Positions 46,344 to 55,839 of a stretch of 64,000 nt of DNA are shown here, in pieces. The translations under genes and the position numbers were made by a program. The DNA comes from Pyrus communis (taxonomy: Eukaryota; Streptophyta; Magnoliopsida; Rosales; Rosaceae): assembly GCF_963583255.1 (NCBI RefSeq), contig NC_084816.1, forward strand, positions 22,761,344-22,825,343. The letters are read 5' to 3'. Numbering within the stretch: position 1 is the first letter of the stretch; every line of letters begins with the position of its first letter. Below the pieces are notes generated by a model. It made no database searches. It was not told the DNA's origin and was given only the letters and a program-made list of their open reading frames with translations.

Positions 46344-48596
46344 GCTGCAACTTTGTGAATCCTGCGGCCCTTCAAACCATCGATCCCATACCAGATTTAC
46401 AGGTCCATTTGTTCTGCAGCCAGAATAAATCAAGATGGATCATTAGAAATTTAGAGATTGTAGCAAGCCAATTGTATTATTGCCAAGTGAAGAGATTGGT
46501 TATGGAACGAACACTGGGAGTAGAGGATCCGGCCTGCCTTCGATGTAGGGCAGCAACCTATGGAATATTAACAAAAACAGAGCATTGCTCATCACTTTTG
46601 ATCGAGTTTATCAGATTTATCATGTTAGGAACTTAAGATTTGGGACCGGATACTTTATATATGGCTCCTACTTTCGATCGAGTTTATCAGATTTCTCATG
46701 TTAGGAACTTAAGACTTGGGACAGGATACTTTACATATGGTACTCATACTTACTCTGAACATATGGTTGAAACATTTTCGGTTCTTTCGAGCTCTTTCAA
46801 CTCCTCCTGGATATGCAAAGAAATAAAGTAACATCAAAATGAGATTGACTGACTACAAATACTCACACAACTATGACCTTCTGCAGTACTTTAAATATGA
46901 TAAAAATGCAGATAATATAATGTCAATCGACACAAGTTTGAATGTGCATCAAAGTTACAAGGTTTGCATTAACTAAAAGAAGGAGAATTAAAAGACTATA
47001 TATAGACAACATTAAACACAAGTACGAAAAACACTCATCTATCTCATGTGCAGAATAAATGTAAAACGCGTATTTGTTAAATTAAAGCCGTGAAATACAC
47101 AGTTTATTCAAGTAATTAATCACAGAGAGCACTTAATCTGTCTAAAGGGGTGTAGCTATGGTCCATGGACCAGAAAGACTGTTTTCTGCTTATATATCGA
47201 TGCCAAATTTAGCACTGTTTCGGATAAGCTATGTATATAGAAATCTATGGAGAAATGCTCAATTGTTACAACAAAACCTAGAACAATGCAAGGGATATGG
47301 AACATAAGAAATTCCACAAGAGAAATAAAACAAGCAGAGCAGACAATTCATATGCATATACAATTCAAGCAACTTTGTTCCTAGTTCTTAGAAAATAAAA
47401 CTGGACATCAGGTTAACTTGGAAGCCTAGATACGAGAAATGTGGTTAGCATTTTCTAAAGTTGAGCTATGACGATGTTCCTTTCATACCTTGATTAAATT
47501 AAGCATAAGGGCTGATGATGTGACATGATTCCAAAAAACGCACACGAAGGAATGTATATACTCAAAACATAGAACAACTGCTGCTTGCAGTGTGTTTTTC
47601 GCAATCTAATCATCAAATATATTTTCACAGAGCCAAAAAGTGGTGGTTCAACACATCCCACGTCAAGGGCTAAATGATTGTCTGTTCGGGTAACACTGAT
47701 CTTTTCGACTACATTACCATTCACCACGTTGATCTACGAGTTATATCTAGTGAGTTCATGCAGTGTGATTTTCCCCTAAAACAGCTCTTAATCCACCCAT
47801 ATGAAAGAGAGCAACTTTCTGTTTACCATGATGATAAATCTACTTAAGAATTAAGCTACATTTTTCAGTTTTCCAGTCAAATGTGTTGTTGACCAAGTCT
47901 GCAGCCAATTTGCTAACCTCACCAGTTGTAGAAAATCATCACCTCTCCATTAACAATTTCCCTAAATTAATACCAAAAAACAGTCAGAGAAATTGCATCC
48001 CTAAATCCCACATTTCCCTCAAAAGTGGAACTTCTCAATGTTTTGACCACTCAAATGTCAAGATTTTAGAGAGACGGACAAGCGACCCGTTCCAGTTCTC
48101 ACATTCTTCAACACCAAAGCCCCAATCACAATATGCAGTAAAAACCCATTTTCCAAAACCTAGAAAACTTTTCTTCCTCATATAACCAATGCCAAGAAAA
48201 CATGTCTTGGCAAAAATAACCCTCATCCCATTTTCTTTCACCTTTCCCTTTTTCTGTAAAGAAAGTTACTTTCTTGACTTAACACCCAAAGCTGCAAACT
48301 TTTTTAACACAAAACTAGAATTGCAACATCAAAAGGGCAAAAATAAGAAGTGGGAAATGTTTTACAAGAATTTTCCCGGGAAACAAACAGCATTCAGAGA
48401 AAACAAGCAAGTGGGAAAATGAAAAAGAAGAAACCTCCAAGAATTTGAGTTCTTGCTCGAGGCGGCTGAGTTCGGCGAGAATCCGATGCCTTCCTCTGTT
48501 ATCAGTGGAGCCTCCTCCTCCTCCTCCGACTGAAACAACCGGAGCCACCCGCTGCTGCGCCTGTTCGTCCACAGACGACGCCGTATCGGACGCCAT
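46329..48596 (-). CDS. AGG: Heterotrimeric G-protein gamma subunit, four exons
   Basis: Exons on the minus strand are 48596-48435, 46806-46754, 46557-46513 and 46413-46329. They join in one frame to 114 residues. The gamma subunit pairs with G-beta and anchors it at the plasma membrane, where the dimer signals in defence, hormone and growth responses. Visible marks: MASDTASSVDEQ, a Gly run, RGRHRILAELSRLEQELKFLE then EELKELERTENVSTICSE (coiled coil that packs on G-beta), LLPYIEGRPDPLLP, NGPVNLVWDRWFEGP and the end SCSCWIL, a prenylation-type CaaX with an extra Cys for acylation. This is the short AGG1/AGG2 class. Exons 2 and 3 are only 53 and 45 bases. The donor of exon 3 (GTTCGT) is weak, so that junction could be off by a few bases. 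The start is the ATG that gives the usual length; an upstream in-frame ATG 24 bases away is possible. Confidence 0.9.
46600..46740. repeat. Tandem duplication in G-gamma intron 2
   Basis: GATCGAGTTTATCAGATTTA at 46600 and GATCGAGTTTATCAGATTTC at 46676 begin two roughly 65-base copies 76 bases apart, with about six differences. Together they fill most of intron 2. Confidence 0.85.
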
Positions 48597-48788
48597 TCTT
48601 CTCCGCCAGCTCACGCACACATTACAAACCCACGTAATATATCAGCACACAGATCTGGTGGGTGGTGTTTCGGAGAGTTGGGTGAAGAAAAAGAGAATTT
48701 TCGTACAAGTTCGACTTTTCTTTATCTCTATCGACTTAATATTTACAAGCAACAAGCTTACACCAAAAACGGAAAAGAAAAAAGAAAA

Positions 48789-49206
48789 AATAAATATCAA
48801 GACTTCTTGGCTTCATTTTGCTTTCCCACTTCCTAGCTTGTCCTTTGGGAGATAAATCAATCGTAACGGTATTTTAAATTACATACGTAATATCATAACG
48901 GTTTTTTAAATTAATTACGTATTGTCGTAACGATATTTCAAATGAATAATGTATGTTATTGAGTAACTGAAAAATAAATATCAAGACTTTTTGGCTTCAT
49001 TAATGTATGTTATTGAGTAACTGAAAAATAAATATCAAGACTTTTTGGCTTCATTTTGCTTTCCCACTTCCTAGTTTGTCCTTTGGGAGATAAAACAATC
49101 GTCAATGTATTTCAAATTACTCACGTATCATAATAACGGTGTTTTAAATTAATTACGTATTGTCGTAACGATATTTCAAATGAATAATGTATGTTACTGA
49201 GTAACT
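48789..49206. repeat. Tandem duplication upstream of the G-gamma gene
   Basis: The stretch 48789-48970 (ATAAATATCAAGAC, TTCATTTTGCTTTCCCACTT, CCTTTGGGAGATAAA, TAATTACGTATTGTCGTAACG) recurs at 49029-49206. Between them a third partial copy (48971-49028) repeats ATGTATGTTATTGAGTAACT. It begins about 190 bases upstream of the start codon, so it may include promoter. Confidence 0.85.
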
Positions 49207-50058
49207 CATTTGTGATATAAGCGAAATTCGATGTGTACATCATTAATATTGTTCAACTAATATTATGTTAAAACTCTGATAATATTTATATTTGAAAAAG
49301 AAAAATGAATTATGCACAAGCATTACTTCCCTAGAAAAAAAAAAAATTTACACGAATAGTACGGGACTTGTATTATTATGTTATTATTTATTGCAGTGGC
49401 AGATCTAGAATTTGAACCTTGGGGATCTCAATGTTAAATACAAGTTTTTTAAAAAAGGAACAGAGCACGAAGTGAGCAAAAAAATAATCAGTTTATTCGT
49501 GGGTTTGTTGTGCATATGTCAGATATCGATATATACCGAAACAATATGATGAGTGATAATGTGATATAGAGAGAATTTGGAGTGATGTCGACGTACCTGT
49601 CGAGATATACCTAGCATGAATTACATTAAAAATTAGTAAGCAGAAAAGAGACTCGTAACAATATTCGAAGGATCATCGGAAGACCTTTACATGTATATTT
49701 TCGAATTCAAATGGTCTTAAGACCACTTTAGTCCCTATTTCCAACTGCCCCTTATTTATTGTATTGTGATGCATACTACTTGCCTCATGAATAGACACGA
49801 ACACGACACAAATGTATATAAGTAAACCCGCATGACCTAACTTCCACGGACTAATGGAGTTTGGAAGGTAAGCCGTTTTCTTCATTCATTTCATACCATA
49901 AATAATGAACAAGTTTGAAGACTCGTGGAAAGAGTGTTTCTGTTGATTATTCTCCATTAGTATTTAATCCCTGTTTTAAACTAGATAATGTGTTTCAAGT
50001 GGCACAACAACAGCAGCTAAGATGCGGCTCTGGCTTTATTAAAAAGTGCTTTTTCTTT
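49207..50058. other. AT-rich intergenic DNA
   Basis: No gene or clear element is supported. Confidence 0.45.
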
Positions 50059-50067
50059 GTGTTGGCT

Positions 50068-50266
50068 GGATCAGGATTATCTCCTAATCTAAGGATGAGG
50101 ATCCTCATGACTTAAGGATGTGAATCGTTGGATGAAAATCCAACAATTATAATTATTATAACATTAAAGGAATCTCCCTGTTTGTAGCCGTTGGATTTTC
50201 ATCCAACGGCCCACATCTCTTGGTCACGAGGATCCTCATCCTTAGATTAGGAGAGGATCCTGGTCC
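50068..50266. mobile_element. Mutator-like MITE with 80-base inverted ends
   Basis: GGATCAGGATTATCTCCTAA at the left mirrors TTAGGAGAGGATCCTGGTCC at the right, and pairing runs for about 80 bases to TTGGATGAAAATCCAAC. GTGTTGGCT (50059-50067) and ATGTTGGCT (50267-50275) form a 9-base target duplication with one change. The element is 199 bases, nearly all hairpin. Confidence 0.8.
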
Positions 50267-50376
50267 ATGTTGGCTATCTCCCACTTGCCTTTGGGTGTCT
50301 GTCTCTTTCTGCTTTTTCATGTAATGAATAGGCATCTTGTATGTTTCAAATGTGGATGGAGAATATCAGATAATCA

Positions 50377-50488
50377 TAAATTGTGTCTATTTATCGTATA
50401 TCCTGAAGTTAGTTTTTATTTTAAATTGAATACAAACAGTACCTAACGAAAACTAATCGTACGATATACGATGAACGGACATAATTTA
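50377..50488. mobile_element. Small MITE, same family as 20382-20505
   Basis: AAATTGTGTCTATTTATCGTATATC at the left and GATATACGATGAACGGACATAATTT at the right (given in part) are inverted repeats. Same ends and inner words as the copy in the LONGIFOLIA-like intron. Confidence 0.55.
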
Positions 50489-50561
50489 CGAATTCTTGAA
50501 ATTCTCAAAAAAAAAATCCGGAGAAAATCTTGATTCCTATGTTTCTACTTGTATACACGCC

Positions 50562-51525
50562 TGTTGACCCTAAAAATTACACAACCTACGTGGCGCGCAG
50601 GCCGAGTAATTAATAAGCTAACTACGTCCTTCGGTCGAATGCGGGGCGTGCCAACTCGTCGGCCGAGCTCGGCCGAGGAGTAAAATTTGTTGATGTTGCG
50701 TTGAGCGCGTCGGTGACTTCTTTATCTTGCGATTGCGGCCGAGGAAGGAACAAATCTCGGCCTTTGGATTCTCGAGCCTGAAGACAAGGCTGCTAGTTCT
50801 ACAAAGTTCAATATCAAATTCGGCTTTTATGGTGCCGAATGTAGTAACCTGGTAACACCTCACTTCGCCGAGAAGGCTAATGAGATGACCTCTGCCAATA
50901 AGGATTTGAAAATCCTTCTCGACCGAGACTTGGATAGATAACCAGTCGGCCTCGACGCAGTGCTGTTTATCCAAACTGAAGGTGCTTCGGGAACGGCTGA
51001 TTCTACGGCAACAGTGCTGTTTATCCAAACTGAAGATGTTCGCCGGTTGCCTTCACAGTGCTGTTTATCCAAACTGAAGATGTGTCGGCGGAAAAAGAAA
51101 ATAAAAAATCTCAAGATGTTTGAGAGGTTTTGCGCAGGGCAGTTGGGTGTTGAATTGGAGGTCCTCTGAATGGTGTTCGCAGGCTTGTATTTATAGAAGC
51201 AGATGTGTGGTGCGGCTTCACTTGTGTAGAATTTGATTTTAATTCAAACTCATCAGCTAGAGTCTAGGTCAAAGACTTCTCAAGGTAAGCAACAACCTAT
51301 CTTTTAGATATCATTTATCTTTAAACGATCCGCTGGATATAGTCAATATTAGGCTTTAGATAATCCAATATATATTAAGAGATAATATTATGATTAAAAC
51401 CACAATATTATTCCTTAATAATAATTGAAAATTATCTCAACCACTTTATCATCCAACGGTCTAGAACTTTACTCATCTAACGGCCTTGATTGTATGGGCC
51501 GATAGCGTAAATTTAGGTCCAAACA
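50562..51525 (-). repeat. LTR of the young element (3' LTR on the minus strand)
   Basis: 964 bases. A TATA box (CTATAAATA on the minus strand, 51188-51196) marks the promoter. Downstream of it a 23-base motif, CAGTGCTGTTTATCCAAACT plus GAA on the plus strand, recurs at 50958, 51012 and 51056. Several short frames are open but are repeated exactly in the other LTR and look non-coding. Confidence 0.92.
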
Positions 51526-51779
51526 TTGCCCCCCAGTTTCCTTGAGCTTCGGCCCATAAGCCGAATGGTTAAGGAAATTAAGTCTTTCCAGCGAGTCAGG
51601 AGTACCTCGACCACCTACTTATCAGGCCGAGAGAAACCTGTTGCTGTGTTGAGCCGAGAGAACATGATCCTGGCTTCTTTTGACCAAAGAACAACTCATG
51701 GTTGAAGAGAAGTGATAAGCAATCATGAACCAAGGTCGAGAAGAATTAGGGGGTAGGAAAAATAATTTGGGGTCAATAG

Positions 51780-51878
51780 TTCAGCCGAACTTTCTTTTAT
51801 TCGGCCGAAGAATTGTATTCGACCAAATAGTTTTGTAAAGTGGGCCGAGGCCGAGGCCAAGAAGAATTGGGTGTAGAA

Positions 51879-51914
<36 letters not shown>

Positions 51915-52010
51915 ATTGTATTCGGCCAAACTTTCTTTTATTCGGCCAAAGAATTGTATTCGGCCATATTTTCTTTTATTCGGCCATATCGTTTTGTAAA
52001 GTGGGCCGAG
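51780..52010. repeat. Internal tandem duplication with (AT)n between the copies
   Basis: ACTTTCTTTTATTCGGCC, AAGAATTGTATTCG and TTTTGTAAAGTGGGCCGAGG occur in the same order at 51788-51852 and again at 51918-52011. A (TA)n run (51881-51911) lies between them. This is the 3' non-coding part of the young LTR element. Confidence 0.8.
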
Positions 52011-52180
52011 GAACATTAGCTAGATATGTTTCGTGGCCGAGGAACTTCATTGTCGGCCGAGGTCTTAAAGTGGCCGAAGACCATCATCACATATATATGA
52101 ATCCAAAGCCACAAAAAACAAAATCAAAACTTGGCCCATTGGCTTTGGAATGATGTTGTCGGGCATGCATATTTCTATCA

Positions 52181-52216
<36 letters not shown>

Positions 52217-52294
52217 CCGCGGGCTCAATGCTCATTGCCCCCCCCTGTATTTTCTTAAGTATCGGCCAAGAGGCCGAATGGTTAAGAAAGTAAT

Positions 52295-53161
52295 TTAGCA
52301 CATGGAAATAAAAGTGGCCGAACCATAAATAGGAGGAGGCCAACGATGCTTTATTCCAAGCCGAGATCTTATAATATCAAAATTCTCAAATTGATTTCGC
52401 TCTAGGCCAAATAAAGAATTTTCTCCAAATATTTGTAACTTGGTGAAATTTTTTTCATTTTCGGCCGCCGAATGTGTTGAACAATTATTATGCCCCACAC
52501 GCATAATTTCGGCTTTTAATTCAAACAACTTAGCCGAATGAGATTTCTCTATATCGGTGTTATCAATAATAATCATATTGATTGGCGTAGTTTCGGCATC
52601 TAAAACCATGTCTCCAATTACCATATCAATTGATGTGGTTTTATGATCTGAAGTCGTGTATCGGTATTGTTCGTCATTGGAACACTCCTCTAAAGAAACA
52701 TTTTCTGAGTCAATTCTTGGCTCAGAAACTTGAACATTTTCTTCTAGGCCTACCACACTTTCAGTCTCGACCGAAAAAATAGGTGGCCTTTGTTCCTCGA
52801 CCAAATTAACAATTTTCTTAAGCCGATGTCTGATTACGGCCGAAGCGGAAAATTGCCCCCCAGTCTTTTCAACCAACCATTCCTCAAATGGAATTGATTT
52901 GTAGTCGAAAACGTAAGGAAAATATTTTCCATCTAGCCAGGCATTAAATCGAGCCCTGTCTTCATTTACCCATTGCTCTTGCAGGGCAACATGAGCTTTT
53001 ATTCTCAACATGTAAGCGAATGACTTTTGCAACTCTTTATGGCCACGAAGAACTTTTTCCACTTCCAAAGATCTTTTCCGTTCTTCATTGTGTTTTTTCA
53101 ATTCCTCTAGGCGCTCGTACAATCGGCTACGTGGAGCCGGATTGGAATCTTGATATATCAT
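52295..53161 (-). CDS. Orphan 288-residue protein of the young LTR element
   Basis: The only long frame in the element. The start codon lies 46 bases inside the 5' LTR edge on the minus strand, as expected for the first gene of a retrotransposon. I recognise no family. Visible: a charged, likely coiled-coil N-terminal part (residues about 10-55, LYERLEELKKHNEERKRSLE), then ALQEQWVNEDRARFNAWLDG, a compact-looking block YFPYVFDYKSIPFEEWLVEK with SASAVIRHRLKKIV, and an acidic, Ser/Thr-rich C-terminal half. There is no CCHC knuckle, no DTG/DSG protease motif and no DDE or YxDD motif. It may be a diverged Gag, or a captured plant gene. The frame is intact, which fits the youth of the copy. Confidence 0.7.
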   Translation of the reverse strand: MIYQDSNPAPRSRLYERLEELKKHNEERKRSLEVEKVLRGHKELQKSFAYMLRIKAHVALQEQWVNEDRARFNAWLDGKYFPYVFDYKSIPFEEWLVEKTGGQFSASAVIRHRLKKIVNLVEEQRPPIFSVETESVVGLEENVQVSEPRIDSENVSLEECSNDEQYRYTTSDHKTTSIDMVIGDMVLDAETTPINMIIIDNTDIEKSHSAKLFELKAEIMRVGHNNCSTHSAAENEKNFTKLQIFGENSLFGLERNQFENFDIIRSRLGIKHRWPPPIYGSATFISMC

Positions 53162-53207
53162 ATAAACTTCGTAGTTTTAGCACTGGGTCCCACTGGGCGT
53201 GCCAAAA

Positions 53208-54171
53208 TGTTGACCCTAAAAATTACACAACCTACGTGGCGCGCAGGCCGAGTAATTAATAAGCTAACTACGTCCTTCGGTCGAATGCGGGGCGTGCCAA
53301 CTCGTCGGCCGAGCTCGGCCGAGGAGTAAAATTTGTTGATGTTGCGTTGAGCGCGTCGGTGACTTCTTTATCTTGCGATTGCGGCCGAGGAAGGAACAAA
53401 TCTCGGCCTTTGGATTCTCGAGCCTGAAGACAAGGCTGCTAGTTCTACAAAGTTCAATATCAAATTCGGCTTTTATGGTGCCGAATGTAGTAACCTGGTA
53501 ACACCTCACTTCGCCGAGAAGGCTAATGAGATGACCTCTGCCAATAAGGATTTGAAAATCCTTCTCGACCGAGACTTGGATAGATAACCAGTCGGCCTCG
53601 ACGCAGTGCTGTTTATCCAAACTGAAGGTGCTTCGGGAACGGCTGATTCTACGGCAACAGTGCTGTTTATCCAAACTGAAGATGTTCGCCGGTTGCCTTC
53701 ACAGTGCTGTTTATCCAAACTGAAGATGTGTCGGCGGAAAAAGAAAATAAAAAATCTCAAGATGTTTGAGAGGTTTTGCGCAGGGCAGTTGGGTGTTGAA
53801 TTGGAGGTCCTCTGAATGGTGTTCGCAGGCTTGTATTTATAGAAGCAGATGTGTGGTGCGGCTTCACTTGTGTAGAATTTGATTTTAATTCAAACTCATC
53901 AGCTAGAGTCTAGGTCAAAGACTTCTCAAGGTAAGCAACAACCTATCTTTTAGATATCATTTATCTTTAAACGATCCGCTGGATATAGTCAATATTAGGC
54001 TTTAGATAATCCAATATATATTAAGAGATAATATTATGATTAAAACCACAATATTATTCCTTAATAATAATTGAAAATTATCTCAACCACTTTATCATCC
54101 AACGGTCTAGAACTTTACTCATCTAACGGCCTTGATTGTATGGGCCGATAGCGTAAATTTAGGTCCAAACA
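53208..54171 (-). repeat. LTR of the young element (5' LTR on the minus strand)
   Basis: 964 bases, no difference seen from the partner. TATA box at 53834-53842 (minus strand). Transcription from here would read into the orphan gene. Confidence 0.92.
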
Positions 54172-54830
54172 ACGCCACCACGTGTTTTAAAAATAACTAA
54201 AACTAAAATAAATTACCAGATGTAGATTGGATTTACCAAAAGCTCGATTGTGCAACGGAAAATGCTAGGAGGACTTTGTTCATAATATTTTTTAATAAAA
54301 TACTGTGCAGTTAACAGTTACATTCCATTTCGTAGTTTGAACAAAAAAATCTAACCATCAACCGTCACATTATTGTATCCTACAAATATAGTCTAGAAAA
54401 ATGATCTTTCTAGTATCACTTGGGTGCAAAAAAGGGTTTTGAGGGCCAAGATTTTTGAGCTAAATGCTTTTAGAGAAAATATTAAGGAAACTCTCTTAAA
54501 AATAGAACTCTTCATTGACTCTCTACCAGCTCACAGTTTAACATCAATTCTCATATCAATATTATAAAATATTGTGTCATAAACATGAGGTGACAGAGGG
54601 TTTATAGAGAGTCTTGTTCTTTGAAAGAGTCTCCTTATCATTTCTCAAAAATAGAAAGAAAGTAGAGCTTTTCATATCAACTTCCAATCACAATAACAAA
54701 CTAATTTGTCCATATTTTTCAGTTCTTATTACATTAGATTAGGAGTATATTACGTTTCTTGCAAGAAACACACAACCAAAATTAAAAAAAGAAAAGAAAA
54801 AAAAAAAAAAAAAAAAAAGGCATATCAACT
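54172..54830. other. Spacer with a MITE-like inverted repeat
   Basis: GAGAAAATATTAAGGAAACTC at 54474 and GAGTCTCCTTATCATTTCTC ending near 54658 are inverted repeats that continue inward for about 50 bases (GAACTCTTCATTGACTCTCTA against TAGAGAGTCTTGTTC). No target duplication was found. Poly-A at 54791-54818. Confidence 0.5.
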
Positions 54831-55839
54831 TCATGGCTCAGCTTTAGGCGCCTTCACAGGAAACTCTTCCATTCCATAAACTGAGTTATGCTTGGAGCCA
54901 TCATACTTCTCTCCATCTCCCCACACTGCATAGGCCTCCTCTCCGTGGATGGCGTCGTCACCGAGCTGCAACTGCTCGCCGTTGAGCCTGAGCGGAATGA
55001 ATTGCCTCAAGAACAAGCAAATGATGCTAGTGATGATCACATTGACAGCAACCACAAACCCTAGTCCTAGGAATTGGATTCCCATTTGCTTAAACCCTGC
55101 ACTGACTTGGCCACTATGGATTCCATGGGCAAGGCCAATGTAGTGTTGCCAATTTTCGGTTAAGAAGAATATACGGCAGAGCTTCGGGTGGGCAAAGAAG
55201 CCGGCAAGAATGCCTCCTAGGCTTCCGGCCACGGCGTGGGTGTGGAACACGGCCATGGTGTCATCTACATGATTTAGGATGCCGATTTTCTCGTGGAGGA
55301 CCATCATAGTATACCATGGGATGCTTCCTGACATCACTCCCATTATGATTGCTACCCAACCTTGTACCACTCCTACGCTCAAAAAAATTATGAAAAAAAA
55401 AAGTGATCATGTACAACTCAAATAAAAACGGCATACCGGTTATGTAATATGTCGTGACAATTTACGATTGCACCAAGAAATGTATCATTTTGAGTAGGCC
55501 TGATTATGAACAGGCTGAATACTTCAAATTGGCAGCATGATATTTTTATCGGCTTTCAAATTAAAGCAATAGAAAATAAATCCCATATTTATTTAAGAAA
55601 ATTGAAATTTAAAATAAATTTGGTGTTAGATTACATATTGATTATAATCCCTTGATGTGTCCTTAATTCAAAATAATTAATGAGCATTTTATTTAATCTC
55701 CCATTAAATATTTAAATTTATTAATATACAAATTTTAATTTATTTTTTGACCAAAAAAGAGTTTTTTAATTTATTAATTTTATTGAACATTCTTCAAACT
55801 TGAAAGACTCAATTAATATACCTAAATGTTATTACCGAA

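Larger units (their letters stand above)
50562..54171 (-). mobile_element. Young non-autonomous LTR retrotransposon with one orphan gene
   Basis: Two 964-base LTRs (50562-51525 and 53208-54171) show no difference I could find by eye. ACGCC flanks both sides (50557-50561 and 54172-54176). Orientation is minus: the minus-strand LTR runs TGTTTGGACC to GGGTCAACA, a primer site beginning TGGCACGCCCAGTGGGAC lies 3 bases inside, and GGAAACTGGGGGGC precedes the far LTR. The 1.68 kb interior codes one 288-residue protein and no protease, integrase, reverse transcriptase or RNase H, so another element must supply those. The interior and LTRs are packed with GGCCGA words. Identical LTRs mean very recent insertion. 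A large-retrotransposon-derivative or gag-only type are the nearest known classes. Confidence 0.93.

Noticed and set aside
50958..51078. CRISPR-like array
   Set aside because: Three spaced repeats inside a plant LTR; spacing is uneven and the setting is eukaryotic.
50618..51169. Frames of 136, 84 and 69 codons, repeated at 53264-53815
   Set aside because: They lie inside the two LTRs, are identical because the LTRs are, and have no domain or conserved start.
54831..55382. Working short ammonium transporter from the last AMT2 exon
   Set aside because: It starts in an intron-derived codon and has only the C-terminal membrane segments; it is the last exon of a broken gene.
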